A stretch of DNA of 64,000 nt from Clostridium ragsdalei P11 (GCF_001675165.1 NZ_LROS01000014.1:20731-84730), one strand, 5' to 3'; positions 27,697 through 37,799 are shown, counted from the first letter of the stretch. The notes: a model not told the origin generated them from the sequence alone. Numbers and translations are program-made.

Positions 27697-29064
27697 TTAT
27701 AATGCTATTTTATCTTTGTCAAATTCTTGATTTTTTGTCTTACTTTTATATATAAGTGTAAAGCTATACCCCAAAACATACCAGATCAAAATTATATATG
27801 GAAATATATTATTAGGGAAGGCTGGTACAGGATATATATTAGCATAAAATGTGTACGCTAAAACTACCAAGGCTATTATCGGAAATATAAGATCTTTGTT
27901 TGTCCAAATTTTATTGTGCTTGAAATAAACTATTGAACCAAGGCAGGTTATAAAATATGCAATTAATAATGACATTGCACCAAGAGTACCACAATATCCA
28001 AAGATTATTGTACCATCATTTTTGGATAAAAGAAACACTAAAAGTAATGAAAAAATAAGTAAAACATTTAATGATACATAAGGAGTTTTGTGTTTTGGAT
28101 GCACTTTTGAAATTATTTTAGGAACATTTCCATCTTGACTCATTGAATAAAATAATCTACTTGCAGCAGCCATAGCACCAAGTCCAGCAGAAAAAGCAGA
28201 TAAAGATACTACAAATGATGTTAAATATGTATAAAATGTTGGCATGTACATTTTTGATAGGTCTGCAACACTTGAGGGTGATTTTGCTAATGCTGCAATA
28301 CCATCTTTTGAATGGCTGAATCCTAATACAAGGGCGTAACTCGTAAGTACAAAGAATAAACCTGACATAATTACTGTACTTGCTATTGCTAGTGGAATTG
28401 TCTTTTTAGGATTTTTACTTTCTTCACCATAGCTTGAGGCACCTTCAAATCCAGCAAAGCATAATATTGCAAATACTATTGCTTCTCCAATGTTTGAAGG
28501 ACTATTCTTATTTATTTTAAATGGAATTGTGCTGAATCCTGTTTTACTTATAACAACTATGGCTAGGATTATAATTAAAAATATTGATACAAATTCTAGT
28601 ATTAGCATTATTTTTGAACTTAGCTTTACATCTGAAAAACATAAATACCAACTTAAAAATAAAGCTACTATGGTATATGGAATCCAACCTATATTTATGC
28701 CTGTTGAAGTTGCAATAAGGTCATTAAACATTGAACCAAATGCTGAAAGGCAACCAGCTGTAAATACTGAATAAGTCAAATAAATAGCCCAACCTGATAA
28801 ACATCCTACCTTTTTACCAAGGGACTCTGTTGTAAAAGTATATACAGAACCTGCAGTTGAAAAGTATTGATTAAATTTCACAAAGGATACAGCAATACAT
28901 CCTAAAAGCACTATAGAAATTAAGAATACTAGGCTCACAGAATATGAGCAAATACTTGCCATTAGTGGTACATTAAGAGCCATTGCAGATGAAGGTGCTA
29001 TCATAGCTACTGGCAAGGCAACAACTTCAAGATAAGATAACTCATTTTGTCGTAGTTTTTCCAT
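27697..29064 (-). CDS. APC-family amino acid permease
   Basis: A 455-residue protein with about 12 membrane helices. The first helix has the typical GSGG-like break replaced by IAPSSAMALNVPLMA, and helix 6 reads CFAGFEGASSYGEESKNPKK. It belongs to the amino acid transporter branch (YfnA/Eat-like). It pairs with the downstream hydrolase. AAAGGGAGT precedes the start. Confidence 0.85.
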   Translation of the reverse strand: MEKLRQNELSYLEVVALPVAMIAPSSAMALNVPLMASICSYSVSLVFLISIVLLGCIAVSFVKFNQYFSTAGSVYTFTTESLGKKVGCLSGWAIYLTYSVFTAGCLSAFGSMFNDLIATSTGINIGWIPYTIVALFLSWYLCFSDVKLSSKIMLILEFVSIFLIIILAIVVISKTGFSTIPFKINKNSPSNIGEAIVFAILCFAGFEGASSYGEESKNPKKTIPLAIASTVIMSGLFFVLTSYALVLGFSHSKDGIAALAKSPSSVADLSKMYMPTFYTYLTSFVVSLSAFSAGLGAMAAASRLFYSMSQDGNVPKIISKVHPKHKTPYVSLNVLLIFSLLLVFLLSKNDGTIIFGYCGTLGAMSLLIAYFITCLGSIVYFKHNKIWTNKDLIFPIIALVVLAYTFYANIYPVPAFPNNIFPYIILIWYVLGYSFTLIYKSKTKNQEFDKDKIAL

Positions 29065-29447
29065 AATTGGTACACTCCCTTTTAATATGTTTCTAATTTT
29101 TTGTAATAGTATTTAATAAATTATAAGCATTGCTATATGCTGCAGTTTAATAATTTTTACAATAGTTTAATGGCAATAATATAATTTTTATATAGTTTTT
29201 TTAACAAATTAATAATATTGTAGGATAAATAAATCAAAATTTCAATAGTTTTTTTGTTATATTAAAAAATATGTCAAAAATGCGAGTATTTTTTAGTAAA
29301 TAAGAATATACATATATAATTATGTATAAAATGATCAAATTTCTGAAATTTATAACCACTATCCTATATTTAGCATGTTAAAATTACCTATAAAATAACT
29401 TATTAACACCATATAATTTAACCTATATTTAAGGTTACAATGTTATA
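29065..29447. other. AT-rich intergenic region
   Basis: About 380 bases, nearly all A/T, between the divergent permease and the alarmone synthetase. It must hold promoters for both. I see no open reading frame, riboswitch block or strong hairpin. Confidence 0.5.
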
Positions 29448-29448
29448 T

Positions 29449-29503
29449 TTTATCTGATGGCTACCTAATGTAACACTTCCAATAGGTAAGATTCATTGAT
29501 ATT
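29449..29503 (+). repeat. R2 repeat, 5' stub, copy C
   Basis: TTATCTGATGGCTACCTAATG.. matches copies A and B with a few changes and ends in the same ATTCATTGATATT. It lies 40 bases upstream of the alarmone synthetase gene, within its leader. Confidence 0.7.
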
Positions 29504-29543
29504 AAAAATTGAAAATAATTATTTCGATAAGGAGGAATACCTG

Positions 29544-30194
29544 ATGCAGCAGTCTAAATATGACATTAAATGTGAAACACTGTCACCTGAACATGAATTC
29601 TATAAAGAATCTTATATACTATTAGAAGGAACAATTATTGAAGTTATCTCAAGATTGGATATTATTCGAAAATACAAAGTAGCAAAGCAATGTAAAGATC
29701 CTATTGAACACTGTAAGGCGAGAATTAAGTCGGCTAAAAGTATGAAAAAAAAATTGATGCGAAAAAATTTACCTGTTACGGTAGAAAGCGCTTTAAAGGA
29801 AATCCATGATGCAGCTGGAATCCGTGTTATCTGTCCATTCTTAGATGATATTTATTGGATTGTAAACATGCTAAAGAACCAGCATGATATTAAGATTATT
29901 AAGGAAAAAGATTATATTCACAATCCGAAACCCAATGGCTATCGTAGTTATCATATGATTTTACAAGTACCATTGCATCTAGAAAACCGGATTGAAATGG
30001 TGTACTGTGAGATTCAAATACGTACTATTGCAATGGATTGTTGGGCAAGTTTAGAGCACCAGTTAAAATACAAGAAAAACATTCCTAATGAAAAGATGAT
30101 TATTAATGAATTAAAACGTTGTGCAGATGAAATTGCTTCAACAGATTTAAATTTGCAGACTATTTCAGATATGTTAAATGAAATACAATATTAA
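29544..30194 (+). CDS. relQ: Small alarmone synthetase (GTP pyrophosphokinase)
   Basis: A 216-residue synthetase-only RelA/SpoT homologue. Motifs include HDAAGIRVICPFLDDIY, HNPKPNGYRSYHMIL and VYCEIQIRTIAMDCWASLEHQL. It makes (p)ppGpp from ATP and GTP or GDP; there is no hydrolase (HD) or regulatory domain. Length fits the RelQ/YjbM group. Start 29544 has GGAGG upstream. It is followed by a two-component system after 16 bases, likely one operon. Confidence 0.9.
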   Translation: MQQSKYDIKCETLSPEHEFYKESYILLEGTIIEVISRLDIIRKYKVAKQCKDPIEHCKARIKSAKSMKKKLMRKNLPVTVESALKEIHDAAGIRVICPFLDDIYWIVNMLKNQHDIKIIKEKDYIHNPKPNGYRSYHMILQVPLHLENRIEMVYCEIQIRTIAMDCWASLEHQLKYKKNIPNEKMIINELKRCADEIASTDLNLQTISDMLNEIQY

Positions 30195-30210
30195 GATGGA
30201 GAAGATAGAT

Positions 30211-30885
30211 ATGAAAGTTTTACTTGCGGAAGATGAAAAAGAATTGTCAAATGCACTGGCTGCCATTTTAAAACATAATAATTATTCAGTGGATGCTGTG
30301 TATGATGGAGCAAACGCGTTAAAATGTGGATTATCCAAAAGTTATGATGTGATTATTTTAGATATTATGATGCCAAAGATGAACGGACTTGAGGCATTGG
30401 AAAATTTAAGGAAAGAAGGAATACATACACCGATTTTGATGCTTACTGCAAAGACTGAGATTGAAGACAGAATTCTTGGACTAAATACAGGAGCAGATGA
30501 TTATTTGAACAAACCTTTTGCTATGGGAGAATTGCTGGCCAGAGTTCATGCTATGACCAGACGAAAGACCGAGTTTACACCAAGCTTAATTAAAGTAGGA
30601 AATATTAGCCTCAACAAAGAAAACTATGAATTATCAAGTAAAAAATCCTCTCTAAGACTTGGCAACAAGGAATTTCTTATGCTTGAGATGCTAATGAATA
30701 ATCCAAAATGTTTGATTTCCACAGAACAGTTTATGGAACGAATTTGGGGATATGATGAGGAAACTGAGATCAATGTGGTGTGGGTATACATTTCTTATCT
30801 GCGTAAAAAGCTGGCATCTTTAGGTGCTAATATAAAAATTAATTCAGGGAGAGATGCCTGCTATAAATTGGAGGAGATTAAATGA
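30211..30885 (+). CDS. OmpR-family response regulator
   Basis: A 224-residue regulator: receiver domain (AEDEKE near 7, phospho-acceptor Asp51 in IILDIMMPK, Lys in NKPFAMGEL) and a C-terminal winged helix (about 125-222, ending in VWVYISYLRKKL). Start 30211 follows GGAG. The stop overlaps the kinase start (ATGA), so the two are translationally coupled. Confidence 0.92.
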   Translation: MKVLLAEDEKELSNALAAILKHNNYSVDAVYDGANALKCGLSKSYDVIILDIMMPKMNGLEALENLRKEGIHTPILMLTAKTEIEDRILGLNTGADDYLNKPFAMGELLARVHAMTRRKTEFTPSLIKVGNISLNKENYELSSKKSSLRLGNKEFLMLEMLMNNPKCLISTEQFMERIWGYDEETEINVVWVYISYLRKKLASLGANIKINSGRDACYKLEEIK

Positions 30886-32111
30886 TTAAAAAATTGCAGA
30901 GAAAATTCATTATGATTACAATGGGTTCATTGGCTTTAGTTGTGTTTATTCTCCTTGGCTCCATTAACGTAGTTAATCTTTATCAGATAGACCGTAAAGT
31001 GAATGGTGCCCTTAAAATTCTTTCAGAAAATCAGGGAAAGTTTCCAATATATAAAAAAGGAAAGCTGCCACCTAATGAGCAAAGATTTGGTTTTCAAATG
31101 AATGCAGAAACCCAGTTTGAAACACGGTATTTTGTAGTAAAGGTCAATAAAGACGGTAGTATCCGAGAAATTGATACAAGCCATATTGCTGCTGTTTCTT
31201 CAACCGATGCAGCAGGATATGCCAATAAAGTACTGGGTGAGGGTAAAACTAGTGGATATAATGACATCTATAAATATGTAGTAGTAAATGATTCGGTTGG
31301 TCTAATGCTTGTATTCATGGATTGTAGAAGTCAGATCCAGATAGCTACTTTATTTTTACTAACCTCTTGTGGAGTTGCACTAATAACTCTTTTGCTTGTA
31401 TTTATTCTTGTATCTATTTTTTCTAAAAAAGCGATTAATCCCATTATTGAAAATATGGAGAAACAAAAGCAGTTTATTACGGATGCAGGACATGAGATCA
31501 AGACGCCGCTTGCTATTATTTCAGCTAATGCAGATGTGCTGGAACTAACTCACGGTAAAAATGAATGGATTACAAGCACTCGAAATCAAATTACCCGTCT
31601 TGATAAGCTTGTAAAAAATTTACTAACACTTTCAAAGATGGATGAAGGTAATATTAAATTGGTATTTACTGATTTTGATTTAAGTGATGCAGTTTTTGAA
31701 ACAACAGCTCCATTTGGTACCATTGCAGAGACACAGCATAAAAAGTTTCTAATGGATATTAAGCCAGGAATAAAATTACATGGAGATGAAGATAGTATTC
31801 ACCAACTTGTTTCTACTCTTGTGGATAATGCTGTAAAGTATTCTAACGAAAAAGGAACTATCAAAATTTCTTTGTCTGCTGCAAAGAAAGGATCAAAGCT
31901 AGAAATATATAATACAACAGATGAGATTGATAAAGAAAATTTAGACAAGTTATTTGACAGATTCTATCGGGCGGACTCCTCAAGATCCAGAGAAACTGGA
32001 GGTTATGGAATTGGACTTTCCATTGCCAAATCCATTGTACAGGCTCATCATGGAAAGATTTCAGTTAGAAGTGAGGATGGAAAATCCATTTGTTTTACTG
32101 TTCTAATCTAA
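30882..32111 (+). CDS. Sensor histidine kinase
   Basis: A 409-residue kinase with two membrane helices (about 10-32 and 153-177) around an extracellular sensor of about 120 residues. It has a HisKA domain with phospho-acceptor His204 (DAGHEIKTPLAI) and an ATPase domain with N-box DNAVKYS, RFYRADSSRSRETGGYG and GLSIAKSIV. It is the partner of the preceding response regulator. The external signal is unknown. Confidence 0.92.
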   Translation: MIKKLQRKFIMITMGSLALVVFILLGSINVVNLYQIDRKVNGALKILSENQGKFPIYKKGKLPPNEQRFGFQMNAETQFETRYFVVKVNKDGSIREIDTSHIAAVSSTDAAGYANKVLGEGKTSGYNDIYKYVVVNDSVGLMLVFMDCRSQIQIATLFLLTSCGVALITLLLVFILVSIFSKKAINPIIENMEKQKQFITDAGHEIKTPLAIISANADVLELTHGKNEWITSTRNQITRLDKLVKNLLTLSKMDEGNIKLVFTDFDLSDAVFETTAPFGTIAETQHKKFLMDIKPGIKLHGDEDSIHQLVSTLVDNAVKYSNEKGTIKISLSAAKKGSKLEIYNTTDEIDKENLDKLFDRFYRADSSRSRETGGYGIGLSIAKSIVQAHHGKISVRSEDGKSICFTVLI

Positions 32112-32253
32112 TTAAAGTATCTATTACTGCTTCCTTAACTTTAAGTCAATGCCTACGAAAGATAAAATTTCTACAAAAAATTTTGTAATTGTACATGTTA
32201 TGACTTAAAATAAATTATAAGCAGTATATAGATCAGTTTAGAGGAGTACGCCG

Positions 32254-35004
32254 ATGTATGGAATTTTATTCAGTATAAGTTTTATAGTTTCTATGATTTT
32301 ATTAGTTTTTCTGTATAGAGTAAAAAACGCTGCCATTGCAAAGTTATTGATCATAAGTACTTTACTTGTTTCTTTCTGGATCTTAATGGAAATACTTAGC
32401 TATTATATAAAAGTAGGTGAAATTGGATTTTTATTTCAGAAGGCAGAATTTATCAGTATAGTGTTTATTTCACCACTTTACTTGTTAACAATAAATGAAT
32501 ATGCTAATAAAAATAAAAAAGATCTTTATTTTATTTTATTGATTTTTATTATACCGATATTATCATTATTGTCTTTAATTTCTAACAGTATACCATACAA
32601 ATTTATGTCACATGTTAGTATATCATATATTAAGGGTATTCCCATATTGTTGTACGTACCAAGTATCGGATTCTACATTAATATCATTTATACTTACAGC
32701 AGTATTTTGGTTGGATGTTATATTCTTATGATAAGAGCAATAAATTCTCCAAAATTATATCGCATACAAAGTACATTTATTTTTATAGGTACAATTATAT
32801 CAATCGGACTCAACTTTTTGTTTATTAGTCCTAATTTTAAATTACTCTTCATAGATGCTACTCCTATTTGCGTACTATTAACTTTGATTATATTATACTG
32901 GGGCATATTTCATATGCCTAAGCTAGTAATGGTACCAATTGCAAGAGGTCTTTTAATAGAAAATATTAAGGACATTGTTATTATAGTAGATTCTTCTGAT
33001 AAAATAATAGATATTAATCCAGCAGGCATTAAACTTATAATGTCTTTTAAAAATAAGAAATTTAATATTAAACGAGAGATGAATTTTATAGGGATAAAAA
33101 TTAGTGACATATTAGAATTCGTACCGGACATAAAATATGTTGATACAATAAATAATACAAGCAATGAATATATAATTACCTTTAATTTTAATGATAAAAC
33201 TTTTTACTATATAGTATATAAATCTTCTATTTTTGATACAGATAAATCTGAAATTGGCAGATTATTTACCTTTCACAATGTAACTAAAATGCAGGAATAC
33301 ACTAATAATCTTAAACAACTAAATGATGAATTATTAATTTCATATAGAATAATCGACACTTCAATGGAAGGTGTATTGATAACAGACGCTTCTGGAAACA
33401 TTATTAAAGTGAATGATTCTTTTCAGAGAATATCAGGATATAAAAAAGAAGATTTAATAGGAAAAAATCCAAGAATACTTAAATCAGGCCGTCATAATAA
33501 AGCTTTCTATTTAAATATGTGGCAAAATTTAATTGCTAACGGTTATTGGGAAGGTGAAATTTGGAATAAAAATAAAAATGGTGAACTATATCCTAAATGG
33601 ATGTCAATAACATCTTTAAAAGGATCGGATGGAACAGTAGAAAATTACATTGCTATTTCTACAGACATCAGTAAAATAAAAAAGACAGAAGATAAACTTC
33701 ACAGCCTTGCCTATTATGATTTATTAACAGGAATACCAAATAGAACTCTCTTTTATGAAAGACTTGAGAGATCACTTATAAGAGCTAATGATAATAAAAA
33801 GGCAGTAGCTTTGCTATTTATGGATTTAGATGGTTTTAAAGTTATAAATGACTCCCTAGGTCATGCAGCGGGAGATTTACTTCTTAAAGAAGTTGCAGCT
33901 CGAATTAAATCTAGTATACGTAAATCTGACACTGTATCAAGGCTAGGGGGAGATGAGTTTACTGTAATACTTGAAAATGTAGACAGTCATGAATATGTAA
34001 AAGCTGTATCACAAGCTATCATTGATAAAATACTGCTTCCTTATAATATACTTGATCGGGAAATAACTTTAGGGGTAAGTATAGGAATAGCTTTAGCACC
34101 CTATGATGAATCTACTGTTGAAGGTTTAGTGAGAAAATCAGATGCTGCAATGTACGATGCGAAGGAATCTGGGAAAGGAAAATACTCCTTTTCTTCAAAG
34201 GAAATTGAGAAGAGAAACCAGGAAATTCTTGAAATGCAAATAAGGCTCAATACAGCACTTCATAACAATGAATTTAGATTATATCTTCAGCCTCAAACTG
34301 CCTTTGATGGAAATGAATTTAAAATAGTTGGTGCTGAAGCCCTTATCAGGTGGGAAACAGCAGATGGTAAAATATTTACACCAGATAAGTTCATACCTAT
34401 ATCTGAAAGCAATAGAATGATAATACCTATTGGTAACTGGATATTAGAAGAAATTTTTAGAATTGATAAAGTATTAAAAAGCAATGGTATTAATATTAAA
34501 TTATCAATTAACATTTCATCAAAACAATTTGAAAATAACAATTTGGTTTCAAAAATTAAGGAGATTTTCAAAGAAAATAGTTCTCAAAATATTGATTTAA
34601 CAATTGAAATAACAGAGAGTTTTTTGCTGCAGAATATTGAAGAAGCAATACAAAGCCTGCTGGAAATAAAGAAATTAGGAATTAGCATTTCAATAGATGA
34701 CTTCGGTACAGGTTTTTCTTCTCTGAGTTATTTAACTCGTTTACCTGTAGATTATTTGAAAATTGATAAGTCCTTCATAGACGATATTGCAAATATAAAT
34801 TACAAGAATATTACCCCAAGTATTATTTCTATGGCAAAAACACTTAATCTAAAAACAGTTGCAGAGGGTGTAGAAACTCAAGAACAAATTAACAGATTAA
34901 TAGGTGAAGGATGTGACGAACTTCAAGGATATTATTTTAGTAAACCCCTTGCTATCAACGATTTTATCAAATATGTAAAGCAATATAACATTAATAAAAA
35001 TTAA
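32254..35004 (+). CDS. Membrane PAS-GGDEF-EAL protein
   Basis: A 916-residue cyclic-di-GMP enzyme. Residues 1-220 hold about 7 membrane helices of the histidine-kinase 7TM type. Two PAS-like domains follow (about 235-345 and 360-480). The GGDEF domain (about 490-650) is intact (SRLGGDEFTVIL) with an RxxD inhibitory site (RKSD). The EAL domain (about 665-910) has GAEALIRW, SIDDFGTGFSS and AEGVET intact. Both synthesis and breakdown of cyclic-di-GMP are possible. Confidence 0.9.
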   Translation: MYGILFSISFIVSMILLVFLYRVKNAAIAKLLIISTLLVSFWILMEILSYYIKVGEIGFLFQKAEFISIVFISPLYLLTINEYANKNKKDLYFILLIFIIPILSLLSLISNSIPYKFMSHVSISYIKGIPILLYVPSIGFYINIIYTYSSILVGCYILMIRAINSPKLYRIQSTFIFIGTIISIGLNFLFISPNFKLLFIDATPICVLLTLIILYWGIFHMPKLVMVPIARGLLIENIKDIVIIVDSSDKIIDINPAGIKLIMSFKNKKFNIKREMNFIGIKISDILEFVPDIKYVDTINNTSNEYIITFNFNDKTFYYIVYKSSIFDTDKSEIGRLFTFHNVTKMQEYTNNLKQLNDELLISYRIIDTSMEGVLITDASGNIIKVNDSFQRISGYKKEDLIGKNPRILKSGRHNKAFYLNMWQNLIANGYWEGEIWNKNKNGELYPKWMSITSLKGSDGTVENYIAISTDISKIKKTEDKLHSLAYYDLLTGIPNRTLFYERLERSLIRANDNKKAVALLFMDLDGFKVINDSLGHAAGDLLLKEVAARIKSSIRKSDTVSRLGGDEFTVILENVDSHEYVKAVSQAIIDKILLPYNILDREITLGVSIGIALAPYDESTVEGLVRKSDAAMYDAKESGKGKYSFSSKEIEKRNQEILEMQIRLNTALHNNEFRLYLQPQTAFDGNEFKIVGAEALIRWETADGKIFTPDKFIPISESNRMIIPIGNWILEEIFRIDKVLKSNGINIKLSINISSKQFENNNLVSKIKEIFKENSSQNIDLTIEITESFLLQNIEEAIQSLLEIKKLGISISIDDFGTGFSSLSYLTRLPVDYLKIDKSFIDDIANINYKNITPSIISMAKTLNLKTVAEGVETQEQINRLIGEGCDELQGYYFSKPLAINDFIKYVKQYNINKN

Positions 35005-35097
35005 CAAGTACATATTCCACTCCTTTTAAGGAAAAAATATAAAAAGTACATTTGAAGTTTTAAGTAAATTATATATTCCAAGAAAGGAGTCTTATTA

Positions 35098-36144
35098 ATG
35101 AAGATAAATAAAAAGTCATTTCTTGCATTAATTTTATCACTTATGTCGGTAGTACCTTTTTCTGGCTGTCAAAATACTACTGGAAACAATGAATCAAAAA
35201 CTACTACCGAACCTGCAACAATTGAAGCAAAAAATACTAATATCAAAGTAGGCCGATCTATTGTAAATTTAGCCCTTGCAAAACAAATTACTACTGCAGC
35301 TGAGGCAAAGGCAAAAGAAATAAAGGTTCCCATGTATATTACTATTGATGATGCTGATGCAAATTTAATTTCTATTAATAGAATGGCTGGCACAATTTTG
35401 GCTAGTGAAAAAATATCACAGGGTAAAGCATATACTGCCGTTGCACTAAAAATGCCAACTAGTAAACTTACATCTCTAGCTCAACCAGGATCATCTTTAT
35501 ATGGTATACAAAATAATAGCAATATAATTATTTTTGGTGGAGGTTTCCCTCTACTACTGAATGGTGAAATTATTGGTTCTATTGGTGTAAGCGGTGGTTC
35601 TGTTGAGCAAGACATGCAAGTAGCTCAAGCTGGTTTGAAAAAATATAAAGAAATTGCTGAAGGCTTGAAGAGCAACTCTGTAATAACACAATCAGAGGCA
35701 TCTAAAAATATAACTGGCACTAAAATAACTGATTATGGAATTAATGTTGAACTAGCGAGAAAAATGGCTATTGCAGTTGAGAAAAAATCTGCTGAAATCG
35801 GCGTACCAATGTGGTTCTCTGCAGTAGACAAAGGTGGTAATCTAATTTTAGAGCAAAGAATGGAAGAAGCTTTGCTGGCAAGTAGAGAAATTTCATTAAA
35901 CAAAGCATATACAGCAGCTACTCTTAAGCTTCCAACAGATGAAGTTTCAAAACTTTCCCAACCTGGAGCTCCTCTATTTGGTGTCCAGTCTGTTTCTAGA
36001 ATGATCACGTTTGGAGGCGGATATCCACTTTCATATAACGGAAAAGTTATAGGTGGTGTTGGTGTAAGCGGCGGATCTGTTGAGCAAGACATGCAAGTAG
36101 CTCAAGCCGCTATGGATGTATACAATGCAGAATTGAAAAAATAG
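35098..36144 (+). CDS. Lipoprotein with two GlcG/HbpS-like domains
   Basis: A 348-residue exported protein with signal peptide and lipobox (VVPFSGCQ, Cys about 24). Two tandem copies of the DUF336 (GlcG/HbpS) fold lie at about 53-180 and 215-345. Each has KAYTA..LK.PT..., LFG/LYGIQ, the GGGFPL/GGGYPL turn and the near-identical GVSGGSVEQDMQVAQA end. The family includes haem-binding and heme-degrading proteins; here a role at the cell surface is inferred. AGAAAGGAG precedes the start. The duplication occurred inside one gene. Confidence 0.83.
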   Translation: MKINKKSFLALILSLMSVVPFSGCQNTTGNNESKTTTEPATIEAKNTNIKVGRSIVNLALAKQITTAAEAKAKEIKVPMYITIDDADANLISINRMAGTILASEKISQGKAYTAVALKMPTSKLTSLAQPGSSLYGIQNNSNIIIFGGGFPLLLNGEIIGSIGVSGGSVEQDMQVAQAGLKKYKEIAEGLKSNSVITQSEASKNITGTKITDYGINVELARKMAIAVEKKSAEIGVPMWFSAVDKGGNLILEQRMEEALLASREISLNKAYTAATLKLPTDEVSKLSQPGAPLFGVQSVSRMITFGGGYPLSYNGKVIGGVGVSGGSVEQDMQVAQAAMDVYNAELKK

Positions 36145-36171
36145 TTGAAGAAAATAAAATTTTAAAATACA

Positions 36172-36208
36172 AGGAAAGAAGGTAGCAATCAGCTATCTTC
36201 TTTTTCAT
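36172..36208 (+). terminator. Terminator after the lipoprotein gene
   Basis: GAAAGAAGGTAGC pairs with GCTATCTTCTTT, followed by T-rich DNA. Confidence 0.75.
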
Positions 36209-36299
36209 TGTCAATTAACATCTTGTTTAACAAGTATGTAATTGTAAGAACAAATATGATATCATTAAAAATAATGGACTCTATTTTAGGGGGAAAAAT

Positions 36300-37208
36300 A
36301 TGGAAAAAGTTAATACAAGTAATAAAAGTATTAGTATGAATACATTAATTAACACCATGTCAATATTTGAGACATTGTATGACGTAATTAGGGTAGTAAA
36401 CCCAGTAAAAAAACAATTACTAGATTTAAAGTTAAACAAGATTAATGAACTGGAATCTTCTTGTTATAATCTTTGGAGGATGGGAAAAGTATGTAGTAAT
36501 TGTGTTTCTGCTAGAGCTTATAATGAAAAAGAAACTTTTGTAAAAATAGAGTACACTGGCAAAAAAGTCTATATGATCACTGCTATACCAGTTGAAATTG
36601 ATGGTTTACCAGTAGTTCTTGAACTTCTCAAGGATATAACTAAAAGTGGAGTTATAGAAAATATAGAAAATAAAGATAGCGACACTATACGTCATGCAGT
36701 AAATCATATAAATGAACTAATAGTACTAGATCCTCTTACACAAATCTTTAATAAACGATTTATATATGAAAGACTTCCAGCTGACATAATAAATAGCTTA
36801 TTAAACAATAAGCCATTGTCATTAATAATGGCAGACATAGATTTTTTCAAGAAAGTAAATGACATTTATGGACATGTAGCTGGAGATGAAGTCCTTAAAG
36901 TGGTTGCTTCTATACTTAGTGGTTCTGTGAGAAAAGATGTGGATTGGACAGCTCGCTATGGTGGAGAAGAATTTATAATCTGCTTAAAAAATGCCAGTGA
37001 AGATACAGCAGTAAAAATTGCTGAAAAAATGAGAAAAGCAATAGAAAATACTATAATAAATTATGAAGATTCCTCTATAAAAGTCACTGCAAGCTTTGGT
37101 GTTAAAACATTATTTCAAGAGAACCTTAATGAAGAAGATCTAATAAAAGAAGTAGATAAAAAATTATACGAAGCTAAAAATTCTGGAAGAAATAAGGTAA
37201 TAGCATAG
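36300..37208 (+). CDS. Diguanylate cyclase with a cysteine-containing PAS-like domain
   Basis: A 302-residue soluble protein. Residues about 35-125 form a PAS-like sensor with clustered cysteines (SCYNLWRMGKVCSNC), which could sense redox state or bind metal. The GGDEF domain (about 135-300) carries GGEEF (ARYGGEEFIICL), an active variant. The inhibitory RxxD site is changed to KDVD, so feedback is probably weakened. AGGGGG precedes the start. A terminator follows (about 37209-37242). Confidence 0.87.
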   Translation: MEKVNTSNKSISMNTLINTMSIFETLYDVIRVVNPVKKQLLDLKLNKINELESSCYNLWRMGKVCSNCVSARAYNEKETFVKIEYTGKKVYMITAIPVEIDGLPVVLELLKDITKSGVIENIENKDSDTIRHAVNHINELIVLDPLTQIFNKRFIYERLPADIINSLLNNKPLSLIMADIDFFKKVNDIYGHVAGDEVLKVVASILSGSVRKDVDWTARYGGEEFIICLKNASEDTAVKIAEKMRKAIENTIINYEDSSIKVTASFGVKTLFQENLNEEDLIKEVDKKLYEAKNSGRNKVIA

Positions 37209-37242
37209 CAAAAAGGGACTGGTGAGAAGTTCCTTTTTTAGC
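37209..37242 (+). terminator. Terminator after the diguanylate cyclase
   Basis: AAAAGGGACT pairs with AGTTCCTTTT, then a T-run. Confidence 0.75.
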
Positions 37243-37249
37243 TTCTTTA

Positions 37250-37314
37250 TTGACAAATACCTACCTACATGGTATAACAAGTAATACTAATTGTATAACT
37301 TGTAAAAGTATTAT
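37250..37314 (+). promoter_or_regulatory. Promoter and repeated operator of the AbrB-like gene
   Basis: A perfect -35 (TTGACA, 37250-37255) lies 17 bases from a -10 (TATAAC, 37273-37278). GTATAACAAGTA and GTATAACTTGTA form two direct half-sites 20 bases apart, the first covering the -10. This looks like an autoregulatory operator, which is common for AbrB-fold proteins. Confidence 0.65.
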
Positions 37315-37339
37315 AAATCCTGAAAAAGAGGTATGATCT

Positions 37340-37567
37340 ATGAGTATGAAGGTTCCAGAAGGGAAATTTATTAGTACTGTAAAAGTTGGTGAAAAAGGTC
37401 AAATTGTAATTCCTAAAGGAGCAAGAGATTTATTTGATATAAATCCTGGTGACACGTTACTCTTACTTGCAGATAAAGAACAAGGAATTGCAATTGTACA
37501 AAATGATGGCTTTTTAGATTTTGCCAATGCTATTTTTGAAGCACAAAAAAAAAACAGAGGAAAGTGA
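37340..37567 (+). CDS. AbrB/SpoVT-fold transcriptional regulator
   Basis: A 75-residue protein with a swapped-hairpin DNA-binding domain (VKVGEKGQIVIPKGARDLFDINPGDTLLLL, in two steps about residues 15-45). The C-terminal helix is short (FANAIFEAQKKNRGK), as in small AbrB/MazE-like regulators. No toxin gene is next to it, so a free-standing regulator is more likely than an antitoxin. The start is preceded by AAAGAGGT. Confidence 0.85.
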   Translation: MSMKVPEGKFISTVKVGEKGQIVIPKGARDLFDINPGDTLLLLADKEQGIAIVQNDGFLDFANAIFEAQKKNRGK

Positions 37568-37679
37568 TTAATAATTGAACCTCAATAATATGACAATTTA
37601 TGTGTCATGTATAAATAATTTTATTCTGCACATAATATTGTATGAATTCAACATTAGCCTTCTTCGATTAATTTTTTTT

Positions 37680-37712
37680 TTACCAGGGATATTTTAAATC
37701 CCTGGTTTTTTT
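37680..37712. terminator. Bidirectional terminator between the AbrB gene and polC
   Basis: ACCAGGGAT pairs with ATCCCTGGT, with an A/T run on both sides. It serves the two convergent genes. Confidence 0.85.
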
Positions 37713-37799
37713 AATTATCCTTTAAAAAACTTTCAAATAAAATATACAATTTCTTTTTTGCTTTTCACATAAAGCTCATATAAACTGCAGGCTGATAAT

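Noticed and set aside
35733..36092. 119-codon minus-strand open frame in the lipoprotein gene
   Set aside because: Pure antisense of the second GlcG-like repeat; no start signals.
37340..37567. AbrB-like gene as an antitoxin of a MazEF-type pair
   Set aside because: No toxin gene follows; the next gene is polC on the other strand.
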